A DNA stretch of 64,000 nucleotides, taken from NCBI GenBank assembly GCA_017516865.1, contig JAFXAU010000031.1, forward strand, positions 248,001 through 312,000, given 5' to 3'. The DNA is from Bacteroidales bacterium (GTDB taxonomy: Bacteria; Bacteroidota; Bacteroidia; Bacteroidales; UBA1715). Numbering within the stretch: the first letter of the stretch is position 1; every line of letters starts with the position of its first letter. The position numbers were made by a program, and so were the translations under genes. The notes beneath the pieces were generated by a model that saw nothing but the letters and a program-made list of their open reading frames with translations, did no database searches and was not told the DNA's origin. Positions 33,181 to 41,614 of the stretch are shown piece by piece.

Positions 33181-34350
33181 ATGTTGAAAAACAGCAAGAT
33201 ATTAGCCGTATCGAAACGAGAAATAAAACGGTTGCTCACTCGGCCGCTTTACGTTTTCTGTATGATTGTGGCTCCTGCGTTCGGATATGTATTCTTCACC
33301 ACCCTTATGGAAAACGGTCTGCCCGTTGATTTGCCTGTCGGCGTGGTTGACGAAGACAACACGTCCGTCACACGGAACATAATCAGAAATCTTGATGCGT
33401 TTCAACAAACAAAAATTGTAGAACAATATCACAACTTTGCCGAAGCCCGCGAAGCCATGCAACGTGGTAAAATCTATGCAATTTACTACATTCCGCAAGG
33501 TACGACCAAATTAGCACTGTCGAGCAAACAACCGACTGTTTCGTTTTACACTTCGGCTTCGTATCTCATTCCTGCCTCGTTGGAATATCGCGACATGAAA
33601 ATGATGTCGGAATACGCTTCGGGGGCAATTGCCCGTGCAACGCTGTATGCCAAAGGTTTCACCGAAGATCAGGCAATGGCAATGCTACAGCCTATCAAAA
33701 TGGAAATGCATGCCGTAAACAATCCAACGCTGAATTATTCTATATACCTTTCCAACACATTGTTACCGGCGCTTTTAATGTTGCTTATCTTCCAAATAAC
33801 GATTTACTCTATTTATTCCGAACTCAAGGAAGAAACGTCGAAAGAATGGTTGGCAATTGCCGACAACAACATTTACAAAGCATTGTTTGGTAAATTATTA
33901 CCACACTTTTTCGTGTGGGTTCTCATGGGCTTGTTCTATTTAGTATGGCTTTACGGTTATTGGAACTTCCCGCTCAACGGCGGATTTTTACCAATGTTCA
34001 TACTCATGATATTGTTCGTGCTTGTCTGTCAAGCATTTGGAGTATTTCTCTGCGGAGCCGTCCCATCGCTTCGTTGGGCTCTCAGTTTGGCTACATTATG
34101 GGGCGTCCTGTCGTTCCCAATCAGCGGATTCTCATTTCCACAAATGGCGTTTCCGCCAGCATTACGTGCATTGTCGTATCTATTCCCGCTTCGTTATTAT
34201 TTCTTAATTTATGTTGACCAAGCACTCAACGGAATTTCGTTCGGATACACGTGGTTCTATTACGTATGCTTGGCGGCATTCCTCGCACTCCCGTTATTGG
34301 TAGTGGGAAGACTAAAGACTTATTTATTGGAATATCACTATCAAATATAA
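33181..34350 (+). CDS. ABC-2-type transport permease (YhhJ/YbhR-like), first of two
   Basis: 389 aa. One N-terminal membrane helix, a large periplasmic domain (residues ~45-180: GVVDEDNTSVTRNIIRNLDAF, YYIPQGTTKLALSSKQPTVSFYTS), then five C-terminal helices (SNTLLPALLMLLIFQITIYSIYSEL, FPISGFSFPQMAFPPALRALSYLFPLRYYF). This matches the ABC-2 membrane family of multidrug exporters. Starts 8 nt after the HlyD stop. No ATP-binding subunit is encoded in the operon. Confidence 0.88.
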   Translation: MLKNSKILAVSKREIKRLLTRPLYVFCMIVAPAFGYVFFTTLMENGLPVDLPVGVVDEDNTSVTRNIIRNLDAFQQTKIVEQYHNFAEAREAMQRGKIYAIYYIPQGTTKLALSSKQPTVSFYTSASYLIPASLEYRDMKMMSEYASGAIARATLYAKGFTEDQAMAMLQPIKMEMHAVNNPTLNYSIYLSNTLLPALLMLLIFQITIYSIYSELKEETSKEWLAIADNNIYKALFGKLLPHFFVWVLMGLFYLVWLYGYWNFPLNGGFLPMFILMILFVLVCQAFGVFLCGAVPSLRWALSLATLWGVLSFPISGFSFPQMAFPPALRALSYLFPLRYYFLIYVDQALNGISFGYTWFYYVCLAAFLALPLLVVGRLKTYLLEYHYQI

Positions 34351-34360
34351 GCAACAAAAT

Positions 34361-35533
34361 ATGAGATGGTTCTACAACATATTGGACGTATGGAAAAACG
34401 AATTGATTCGCTCGTTGACGGACATCGGAGCACTCGTATTTTTTGTCATTGTGCCGTTGCTCTACCCTCCACTCTACGCATACTTATACAACAATGAATC
34501 CGTCCGCGAAGTGCCGACAGTCGTTGTTGACAATTGTCATACGTCGATGAGCCGTGATTTTCTTCGCAAAGCCGACGCAAGCGGTGACGTCAAAATAATC
34601 GGTCACTGTGCCGACATGCAGGAAGCAATCGAACTCATTCACGAACACAAAGCATATTGTTTAATCTATATTCCTGCTGAATTTCAAAAAAATATCATCG
34701 AAGGGAAACAAGCCATTGTTGAGCTGTACAGCGACATGAGCGGTTTACTTTATTACAAAGCGGTGTTGAGCGCTTGTACCGAAGTCTCACTCGAAATGAA
34801 CCAGGAGATTAAAGCCCAAAGACTTGTCGGTGCGACGAAAGAACAAGCCGAGGCATTCGCATATCCGATTAAATACGAATATGTTCCTATGTTCAACACA
34901 CAGAGCGGATTTGCCACGTTCCTTATTCCTGCCGTGCTGATGATGATAATCCAGCAGACAATGCTGCTTGGTATTGGAATGTTGTTAGGCGACGAGCGTG
35001 AAAACAAACGAAAAGGAATTATGGCAGAACATTTGAAAGGTAAACGTCCACTGGAAATTCTCATAGGCAAAGCGACTGGATACTTAAACATATACATTCC
35101 TGTAGTGGCATATTTAGTCTGCATCATCCCGGTGTTGTTCGGTCATATTCACATCTGGCAATGGAAAGACATGATTGCATTTATGATTCCATTCATATTT
35201 GCCTGCATTTTCTTCTGCATGTTTATCTCGACATTTTCATACGACAGAGAGTCGTTCATCGTACTGTTCGTATTCATGTCCGTTCCGCTACTCTTTATGT
35301 CGGGGATCTCGTGGCCGGGCTCGGCAATTCCGCCAGTTTGGAAATACATTTCATACCTTTTCCCTGGAACATTCGCCGTAAACGGCTACGTGCGGATGTC
35401 GGAAATGGGCGCATTGCTGAAAGACGTACATTGGGAATTTGTTTTCCTCTGGGGTCAGGCAATCGTATACTTCTTTCTGACATGGTTTGCATACAGAAAA
35501 ATGTATAAAAAATGGAAATGGTTTAAGGCATAA
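34361..35533 (+). CDS. ABC-2-type transport permease (YhhJ/YbhR-like), second of two
   Basis: 390 aa, the same layout as its upstream neighbour: helix, periplasmic domain (VVVDNCHTSMSRDFLRKADA, IYIPAEFQKNIIEGKQAIVELYSDMS), then C-terminal helices (TFLIPAVLMMIIQQTMLLGIGMLLGDERENK, PLLFMSGISWPGSAIPPVWKYISYLFPGTFAVNGYVRM). It probably forms a heterodimer with the first. Last gene of the operon; a G-rich SGISWPxxAIPP stretch is shared by both proteins. Confidence 0.88.
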   Translation: MRWFYNILDVWKNELIRSLTDIGALVFFVIVPLLYPPLYAYLYNNESVREVPTVVVDNCHTSMSRDFLRKADASGDVKIIGHCADMQEAIELIHEHKAYCLIYIPAEFQKNIIEGKQAIVELYSDMSGLLYYKAVLSACTEVSLEMNQEIKAQRLVGATKEQAEAFAYPIKYEYVPMFNTQSGFATFLIPAVLMMIIQQTMLLGIGMLLGDERENKRKGIMAEHLKGKRPLEILIGKATGYLNIYIPVVAYLVCIIPVLFGHIHIWQWKDMIAFMIPFIFACIFFCMFISTFSYDRESFIVLFVFMSVPLLFMSGISWPGSAIPPVWKYISYLFPGTFAVNGYVRMSEMGALLKDVHWEFVFLWGQAIVYFFLTWFAYRKMYKKWKWFKA

Positions 35534-35601
35534 AACCTATCGCCTTATCGAAAACAATTTCATTTTCACACGTAAATTGCTTTCCTAAATTTGAGAAGTA
35601 T

Positions 35602-35640
35602 AAAAAAACTCCTAACAAATTGATAATAATTCATTAGGAG
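35602..35640 (-). terminator. Terminator of the tRNA-Gln gene
   Basis: On the minus strand CTCCTAA pairs with TTAGGAG across an 18-nt AT-rich loop, followed by seven T. It begins 10 nt past the tRNA 3' end. Confidence 0.65.
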
Positions 35641-35649
35641 CTTATTTTG

Positions 35650-35720
35650 TTGTCGTACAAGGATTCGAACCTCGACTAACTGGACCAAAACCAGTTGTGC
35701 TGCCATTACACCATACGACA
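35650..35720 (-). tRNA. tRNA-Gln (anticodon TTG)
   Basis: A cloverleaf folds on the minus strand: 7-bp acceptor TGTCGTA with TACGACA, anticodon arm ACTGG-TTTTGGT-CCAGT giving TTG, T-arm CGAGG-TTCGAAT-CCTTG, discriminator A. The 3' CCA is not encoded. A full promoter and terminator flank it, so it is a single-gene transcript. Confidence 0.95.
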
Positions 35721-35739
35721 GTCCACCCAAACGGGTGTG

Positions 35740-35747
35740 CAAATATA
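35740..35747 (-). promoter_or_regulatory. Bacteroidota promoter for tRNA-Gln
   Basis: TATATTTG on the minus strand, with TTTG at 35766-35769 across an 18-nt spacer, close to the -33/-7 consensus. The tRNA begins 19 nt further on, after a small hairpin-capable stretch (CACCCGTTTGGGTG). Confidence 0.65.
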
Positions 35748-35932
35748 CATTTTTTTATTTTTGTACAAATACTCTAACAAAAAAATATGCAGGATTGATA
35801 AAAAAACTTGTGTACCTATCCGTACCCTTTCCCAAAATGGGAAGTTTACAAATTTTCTTTTTGTCTTTATGACAGCAAATTTTACTTTTTTTTACACTTA
35901 ACTCGCTGTCCAAAATTTGGGGAGTATTATAG

Positions 35933-36655
35933 TTATCGTAATAATGACGACAAATGATCATACAGTGTCTGCATCGAAGGCAACACTACGTTTGCCCCTG
36001 CCGAAGACAAAACGTCATCATTCAAAATACCAGTGTTCAATGCAATAGTGAAAATTTCCGCCCCTACTCCAGCTTGTACGCCCAACGGGGCATTTTCTAT
36101 CACAACGGCTTCGTTCGGCCGAACACCTGCTTTCTGCAATGCCATCAGATACGGTTCCGGGTTTGGTTTACCATATTTCACATCAAACGACGTGACCATA
36201 TTTTCGGGAGAAAAAACTCCGGGATACGATTCATTTAGGCGGGAAATAAGACTTTTTTGTCCGCTTCCGGTAACAAGCACGATTTTTTTCCCAGCTGCCT
36301 GCAACGCGGTCAACACTTCTTTGGCAAACGGCATAGGATTCGTGCGCGAAATTGACATGAAAATCTCCGCCTTGTCGGCATAAATCTGCTGAATTTCATC
36401 ATCGGTCGCCTCACGGCGGAATTGTGCGGTAAAAGCCTCATTCACAGTCGTTTTCCCAGTCCGTCCTTCGTTCAGATACACGTCGTATTCGCTAAATTGC
36501 ACACCCACATGTGCAAATGCCTCTTTCCACGCCTTTGCATGAAACGGCATGGAATCGTACAACACACCATCCATATCAAACAAAAAAGCTTTCGGAGAAA
36601 AAGACGGGAAACCTGTCTTTTCCAAATATGACGCAATTGCGGGCTGAAAATCCAT
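35933..36655 (-). CDS. HAD-superfamily phosphatase/phosphomutase (beta-phosphoglucomutase-like)
   Basis: 240 aa. HAD motif I is FLFDMDGVLYDSMPFHAKAW (nucleophile DxD), motif II is KIVLVTGSGQKSLISR, the lysine is in DVKYGKPNPEPYLMAL and motif IV is VVIENAPLGVQAG. A helical cap of class I lies between I and II. Family members are beta-phosphoglucomutases and sugar-phosphate phosphatases; no neighbour decides. Its start overlaps the cstA stop by one base. Confidence 0.85.
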   Translation of the reverse strand: MDFQPAIASYLEKTGFPSFSPKAFLFDMDGVLYDSMPFHAKAWKEAFAHVGVQFSEYDVYLNEGRTGKTTVNEAFTAQFRREATDDEIQQIYADKAEIFMSISRTNPMPFAKEVLTALQAAGKKIVLVTGSGQKSLISRLNESYPGVFSPENMVTSFDVKYGKPNPEPYLMALQKAGVRPNEAVVIENAPLGVQAGVGAEIFTIALNTGILNDDVLSSAGANVVLPSMQTLYDHLSSLLR

Positions 36656-37938
36656 TATAAATCTGTTTGACCTTTACGCTTACGCATATACAAAATCGTA
36701 ACTGCCGATAACAACACGGTAAACGCCAATCCTATGGAATATCCCACCGTTGCCGACAATGCAAAACCTTCGGGTGCCATAAGAATATATGTACTACACA
36801 CCGACGTCATAAAAATTGCCGGTATCAACGTGATATAAAAGCACTTACCGTTACGGTACAAATAAACCGTAATCGCCCACAACGTGAATATCGACAATGT
36901 TTGGTTGAACCATCCGAAATATCTCCAAAGCACCGCAAAATCAACCAACATCAGCACGGCCGAAATAGCAAACAACGGCAACGAAACCGACAATCGTTTC
37001 CACACCTTGTCTTGTGGGAAATGTAGAAAATCAGCAGTAATCAAACGAGCAGAACGGAACGCCGTGTCGCCCGACGTGATTGGAGCAGCAACAACGCCAA
37101 GAATAGCAAGCACGGCACCAACCTTACCCATCCACGTGTTACAGATAAAACTTACCACATTGGCAGGGTTTGGATACGAAGCAAGTTGGTCGTAGTTGTT
37201 GTTACAGAATTTTATTGCAGCGGCAGCCCAAATCAAAGCCACAAAACCTTCGGTAATCATTGCACCGTAAAAAGCGATTCGTCCGTATTTTTCGCTTTTT
37301 AAGCAACGAGCCATCATAGGGCTTTGCGTAGCGTGGAAACCGCTAATGGCACCGCAGGCAATCGTTACAAACAAGAACGGGAAAATCGGCAAGCCTTTGG
37401 GATGATGCGTATGGAACGCCTCGGTAATTTCGGGCATTGCACCTTCGTTAGTAAAAATACCGAAACAAACTCCCACCGCCATTATCAACAATGCAACACC
37501 GAAAATAGGATATATCTTGCCAATCAGTGCATCAATCGGAAGCAAGGTTGCCATAATATAATAGCAGAAGATTACGACACACCAGAACGTTGATGTACCG
37601 AAAAATCCCCAGTTTGAAGTCATACTCGATAGCAAACCTGCCGGAGTCGTCACAAACACAGCACCAACCATCACCATAAGTAACAATGCGAACACACGCA
37701 TAACTTGTCGAACACCTGTTCCCAGCTCGTCGCCAATAATTTCAGGCAACGACGCGCCACCCTTCCGCAACGAAATCATTCCCGAAAGGAAATCGTGCGT
37801 AGCTCCTGCAAAAATACAACCAAGAACAATCCACAAGTATGCAGCGGGACCGAACAGAATTCCGCCAATTGCACCGAAGATGGGACCTGTTCCCGCTATG
37901 TTCAAGAATTGAATCAAGAAAACTTTCCACAACGGCAT
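36655..37938 (-). CDS. cstA: Carbon starvation protein CstA (main part of a frameshifted gene)
   Basis: 427 codons from the internal Met in PMPLWKVFLIQFLNIAGTGPIFGAI. It carries CstA signatures: GPAAYLWIVLGCIFAGATHDFLSGM, SGFHATQSPMMARCLKSEKYGR, ITSGDTAFRSARLITADF, and about eleven to twelve membrane helices. CstA imports pyruvate or peptides under carbon limitation. Family members begin about 45 residues earlier with a further helix, which is encoded just upstream in another frame (see 37914-38078). Either a true single-base deletion or a sequence error. Confidence 0.9.
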   Translation of the reverse strand: MPLWKVFLIQFLNIAGTGPIFGAIGGILFGPAAYLWIVLGCIFAGATHDFLSGMISLRKGGASLPEIIGDELGTGVRQVMRVFALLLMVMVGAVFVTTPAGLLSSMTSNWGFFGTSTFWCVVIFCYYIMATLLPIDALIGKIYPIFGVALLIMAVGVCFGIFTNEGAMPEITEAFHTHHPKGLPIFPFLFVTIACGAISGFHATQSPMMARCLKSEKYGRIAFYGAMITEGFVALIWAAAAIKFCNNNYDQLASYPNPANVVSFICNTWMGKVGAVLAILGVVAAPITSGDTAFRSARLITADFLHFPQDKVWKRLSVSLPLFAISAVLMLVDFAVLWRYFGWFNQTLSIFTLWAITVYLYRNGKCFYITLIPAIFMTSVCSTYILMAPEGFALSATVGYSIGLAFTVLLSAVTILYMRKRKGQTDL

Positions 37939-38078
37939 AGGTATAAAATCAACACCGTCTTGTTTCGTGACGCCGGCGTTTGTCTGTCTTTGTTTACGCC
38001 GAAGATTTTTTCAACTAACGCACCGTAGAATATGTATCCTAAAACCAGTGCCACGATAGAAACTACAAACGTAATCAT
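37914..38078 (-). pseudogene. cstA: Displaced N-terminal frame of cstA
   Basis: ATG at 38078 encodes MITFVVSIVALVLGYIFYGA, then LVEKIFGVNKDRQTPA, exactly the start expected of CstA. After about residue 36 the frame turns to nonsense and stops at 37914. Dropping one base of register near 37970-37975 continues as VTKQDGVDFIPMPLWK, the family's normal joint. The offset of 140 nt to the downstream Met fits a one-base deletion. Confidence 0.8.
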
Positions 38079-38177
38079 GAGTCTAAATTTTTACGTGGCA
38101 AAAATATAAAATAATGTACAATGCATAATTCACAACGTACAATTTTTAAATTTTAATTTTTAATTCTTAATTATTTG

Positions 38178-38185
38178 TAGATTTG
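38178..38185 (+). promoter_or_regulatory. Bacteroidota -7 element (TAGATTTG) before the metA-like gene
   Basis: Exact TAnnTTTG, 15 nt before the start codon at 38201. The upstream sequence is a very AT-rich run without a clear -33 element. Confidence 0.55.
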
Positions 38186-38200
38186 CCCCGTCTTAAATGA

Positions 38201-39085
38201 ATGGCAATGATAATTGTTCCTACAAATCTTCCTCTAATCGGCAAATTGAACGCTGACGGCTATTGTCTGACGGACAAGAAACAGCCGAATGCCCTCAAAA
38301 TGTTGATTCTCAATCTCATGCCAGACAAGGAAGATGCCGAAGAAGAACTTTATCACGCCCTGTCTGTTGTTGATGCGACAATAGAAGTTACTCTTGTAAA
38401 AATGAGTAATTTATTCTACAAACATACTCCGCAGTCATACATGGACACCTTTTACGTCGACGTAGCGGAAATCATGGAACGCGGAGAGCAATACGACGCC
38501 ATGATAATCAACGGAGCACCCTTTGAACGATTTGAATACGAAGAGATTGTGTATTGGCGACAGTTATGTGTATTTTTCCGCTGGGCGGACGAACACGTAA
38601 AATCGACATTACACATTTGCTGGTCGGCATTTGCTCGAATTTACTACAACTGGAACATTCATTTCAAGAGAAACAGTTTTCAATGGAGCGGCGTATATCC
38701 ACATACAATTCTTGACAAGACAAATCCGTTGGTAAATCCGCAACACGACAAAATCCTTCTTCCCGTCAGCCGTCCGTGGTACATTGCCCATGACGAACTT
38801 GCAGCAGTTTCGGAAGCGACAATCGTTGCCGAATCGCCAGTAACAGGGCCCGGACTTGTTGTTGCATACGGTGGGAAACAAGTATATGCCATTAGTCATC
38901 CCGAATATGCTTGCGAGCGTATTCGTGCAGAATTCAACAGAGACCGCAACAGCGGAAAAAATCCAATGTTCCCGTACAATTACTTTGAAAACAACGACGA
39001 AAACTGTCCTGTAAACTATTCTTGGAAAACAGACAGAGATTGGATTTTCACCCATTGGGTAAAAGAATATGTAATTGGAGATTAA
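38201..39085 (+). CDS. metA: Homoserine O-acyltransferase of the MetA family, divergent
   Basis: 294 aa. MetA landmarks are kept: LKMLILNLMPDKEDAEEEL, the GAPFERFEYEEIVYW motif, catalytic Cys140 in TLHICWSAFARIYYNWNI and His233/Glu235 in ISHPEYACERI. Several normally invariant parts differ: ICWSAFA replaces ICWGAQA, and the usual FxxPHSRxTE substrate loop is replaced by ILLPVSRPWYIAHDEL. It probably activates homoserine for methionine synthesis, but acyl donor or substrate may differ. Own promoter; monocistronic. Confidence 0.8.
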   Translation: MAMIIVPTNLPLIGKLNADGYCLTDKKQPNALKMLILNLMPDKEDAEEELYHALSVVDATIEVTLVKMSNLFYKHTPQSYMDTFYVDVAEIMERGEQYDAMIINGAPFERFEYEEIVYWRQLCVFFRWADEHVKSTLHICWSAFARIYYNWNIHFKRNSFQWSGVYPHTILDKTNPLVNPQHDKILLPVSRPWYIAHDELAAVSEATIVAESPVTGPGLVVAYGGKQVYAISHPEYACERIRAEFNRDRNSGKNPMFPYNYFENNDENCPVNYSWKTDRDWIFTHWVKEYVIGD

Positions 39086-39094
39086 GCAAACAGA

Positions 39095-39574
39095 CTAATT
39101 ATACAATGCCATCTTAATTGCAGTGACAGCTGCTTCAACGCCTTTATTGCCGTATTTTCCGCCAGCTCTGTCCATTGCCTGTTCTTTGGTATTAACAGTA
39201 AGCAAGCCAAAAATAAATGGCAAATCATACGAGAGATTCAATTCCGTAACGCCGTACGAAACCGATTGACAAATGTATGTAAAATGAGGTGTTTCCCCTT
39301 GAATCACTGTTCCGATGACAATAATGGCATCTACGTCGTAGTTTTCGGCCATCACACGTGCCCCGTAAGTCAGTTCAAATGAACCAGGAACGTAATTGAT
39401 GATGATGTTTTTCTCCAAAACTCCATGTTTTTGCAACGTTTCCACCGCACCTTGCAGAAGTTTGGTGTTTACGTCCATGTTCCATTCTGCAACAACAATA
39501 CCAATGGAGAGTTCCGAAGCGTTTGGAACAGAGTCAGGATTATATTCCGAAAGATTTTTAAGAGACGTAGCCAT
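39095..39574 (-). CDS. ribH: 6,7-dimethyl-8-ribityllumazine synthase
   Basis: 159 aa. [23 protein letters not shown], the [16 protein letters not shown] and [23 protein letters not shown] active-site stretches and [17 protein letters not shown], the usual RibH landmarks with the catalytic His in PHF. Penultimate step of riboflavin synthesis. Its ATG overlaps the stop of the TPR gene by one base. Confidence 0.93.
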   Translation of the reverse strand: MATSLKNLSEYNPDSVPNASELSIGIVVAEWNMDVNTKLLQGAVETLQKHGVLEKNIIINYVPGSFELTYGARVMAENYDVDAIIVIGTVIQGETPHFTYICQSVSYGVTELNLSYDLPFIFGLLTVNTKEQAMDRAGGKYGNKGVEAAVTAIKMALYN

Positions 39575-40254
39575 TATTTACGCAAGTTTGCACGAGTAAT
39601 ATATTTGTCAATGCTTCCTGCTTCCGAAGAACCGCTATAGTCTTCTTTTATTTTCATGTACATCTTTACTGCTTCGTCGAATTTTCCCATTTCCTCGAAA
39701 ACAAGACCTGCCTTCTTCAAGAAATACGGGCTCATCTGTTCGCTGTCGGCTTTATCGGCAGCCTTTTGATATTTAGCCACAGCCTTGCTGTATTCTTGCA
39801 ATTCGCAATATGCATCGCCTAACAAACCAATTGAAAGTGGTTCAAGAATTGGATCATCAGTAGAGAATTTCTTCAAATATTTAACAGCATCTTCGTATTC
39901 GCCAAGTTTCATTGCACAGCAGCCTGCATAGTAGCAAGCCGTATTTCCTGCCTTTGTGCGACCAAATTCGCTGATAATGTCAACAAAACCAGTCACATTC
40001 TCATTACCATACAATGCTATATGGAAAGAATCTGCACGGAACTGATTTTCAGCTGGGAACATTGCTGCAAGAGCTTTTTCCTGTTGCTTGTTCAAATACA
40101 AATTTTTATATGCAAAAAATCCGCAAATAAGTACAGCTATTACTGCAACGACAATCAAAATTGTTTTCTTGTTGTCTTCTACAAATCTTTCTACTTTTGT
40201 CAATGAATCACCAATTTTTTCTATTTGATCCTGATTCTGAACTTCTTCTGCCAT
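39574..40254 (-). CDS. Membrane-anchored TPR protein (YfgM-like)
   Basis: 226 aa. One membrane helix near the N-terminus ([19 protein letters not shown]) preceded by a cytosolic helix, then periplasmic TPR repeats ([66 protein letters not shown]). The topology matches YfgM, an ancillary SecYEG and chaperone partner. Translationally coupled to ribH, a pairing I remember from other Bacteroidales. Confidence 0.85.
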   Translation of the reverse strand: MAEEVQNQDQIEKIGDSLTKVERFVEDNKKTILIVVAVIAVLICGFFAYKNLYLNKQQEKALAAMFPAENQFRADSFHIALYGNENVTGFVDIISEFGRTKAGNTACYYAGCCAMKLGEYEDAVKYLKKFSTDDPILEPLSIGLLGDAYCELQEYSKAVAKYQKAADKADSEQMSPYFLKKAGLVFEEMGKFDEAVKMYMKIKEDYSGSSEAGSIDKYITRANLRK

Positions 40255-40284
40255 TATTGTCTATATTTTTTAAAACTTCGTGTG

Positions 40285-40292
40285 CAAAAATA
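40285..40292 (-). promoter_or_regulatory. Bacteroidota -7 element (TATTTTTG) before the TPR-ribH unit
   Basis: Exact TAnnTTTG on the minus strand, 30 nt before the ATG at 40254. Confidence 0.55.
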
Positions 40293-40336
40293 GAATATTC
40301 TTCAAGAAATACCACGGTTTCAATAAAAAATATTCA

Positions 40337-41554
40337 TTATTCATTTATAAAAAATTCATTATTCGGACATGGATTGGAAAAAGCGGGATTCGTAATAAAA
40401 CTTGAGTCGGACAATGTGAGAAGAAAAGCCTTTAAATCTGCTCGTTCCTCTGGGGTCAGATACGTACCGCCGTGATTGACGTTTATCATCAGCGGATCGA
40501 CATACGGAGACCGTTTCAATCCTGAATTATAAAATTCCAAAACTTCGTCGAGTGTGGAAAAACTGCCGTCGTGCATGTAGGGAGCGGTAAATTCTATGTT
40601 TCGCAACGTAGGTATTCGGTATTTTCCCTTGTCCAATTCGTTTCCCGTCACGGAAGATCGGTCGTTATTGTCGGTGAAATCAACATCTTTCGCATTGTTC
40701 ATAAACTGATTCGTCGTCCACAGCGGCAACGCCGGCGAGCCATGGCAATGAAAACAATCTGCCCGTTCCGTAGAGAACAAGAAAAAACCTCTCCGTTCCG
40801 ATTCTGTCAAATTCACTTCGCCACGCATAAATCTGTCGAATTTTGAATTGAACGACACCAAAGAACGGACAAACTGCGCGACTGCCTTCGATACTCTGTC
40901 AATCGTAATTTCTTCAGTACCAAACGCTTTTTTGAACATAGGCGGATATAATGAATCGCTTCGAAGCAGTGCAAGTGTTTGTTCTATGTTGCCATTCCCT
41001 TCGTGCGGTGCGACAATCATCATCCACACAAAGGACTCCAGATTTTTATAATTAAAACCATATTCTGCCGAAACACCGTATTTATCAGCCTTTTTTTCGT
41101 TTGACGCATGAATGAAACCGTTCCACATATATCCTTCGTTCACCCAGACTAAATTAATGAGCGGCATCATATAATGCGGTGTCGGAATCCCTGTCAAGCC
41201 GAATGTTTTGCCTCCTTTGAACTTCGGATGGTCAATGCCGCACTCAAACGAGTGTGATTGCCTATGACAAGTGGCACATGACATAAGGCTGTCTTTGTGC
41301 GTCCTTCCTGCAAGCCGTCCGTCGTAAAACAAATATCTTCCCAATTCCACACCTTCGACTGTCATTGGATTGTCCCGGGGAATATTAAGGGAATCAGGGA
41401 AATACGGGACACCTATCTTGTATGGAGTCGTAGTCCACCCCGAAGATGCATTTCGTTTTGAAACGCACGAAGACACATACGCCAACGTAAACGAAAAACA
41501 ACACACAGCGACTATCGTCAACACATCACGCCGGTTTTTGTTTATTTGTTTCAA
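40337..41554 (-). CDS. Di-haem cytochrome c peroxidase / MauG family lipoprotein
   Basis: 405 aa. A lipobox (LAYVSSC) follows the N-terminal hydrophobic stretch, so the protein is probably anchored in the periplasm. Two haem c sites are visible, SCATCHRQSHSF and DCFHCHGSPAL, each with CxxCH. The C-terminal YMHDGSFSTLDEVLEFYNSG is typical of bacterial di-haem peroxidases, which reduce H2O2 with electrons from small c-type cytochromes. No cytochrome c maturation gene lies beside it; the DsbD-like protein at 51.4 kb is the nearest related function. Confidence 0.9.
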   Translation of the reverse strand: MKQINKNRRDVLTIVAVCCFSFTLAYVSSCVSKRNASSGWTTTPYKIGVPYFPDSLNIPRDNPMTVEGVELGRYLFYDGRLAGRTHKDSLMSCATCHRQSHSFECGIDHPKFKGGKTFGLTGIPTPHYMMPLINLVWVNEGYMWNGFIHASNEKKADKYGVSAEYGFNYKNLESFVWMMIVAPHEGNGNIEQTLALLRSDSLYPPMFKKAFGTEEITIDRVSKAVAQFVRSLVSFNSKFDRFMRGEVNLTESERRGFFLFSTERADCFHCHGSPALPLWTTNQFMNNAKDVDFTDNNDRSSVTGNELDKGKYRIPTLRNIEFTAPYMHDGSFSTLDEVLEFYNSGLKRSPYVDPLMINVNHGGTYLTPEERADLKAFLLTLSDSSFITNPAFSNPCPNNEFFINE

Positions 41555-41614
41555 ACTAATATGCCTCCAACAATAAGATATTTCTTCGTTTGGGGCTGAA
41601 TCAAGATTTTTAAA

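Noticed and set aside
35829..35843. Short palindrome (TTCCCA-AAA-TGGGAA) between the HAD phosphatase and tRNA-Gln
   Set aside because: Short, with no T-run in either direction and no gene position that suits it; left unassigned.
35695..35961. Short ORFs over the tRNA-Gln flank
   Set aside because: They overlap the tRNA and its promoter, have no start context and no protein-like text.
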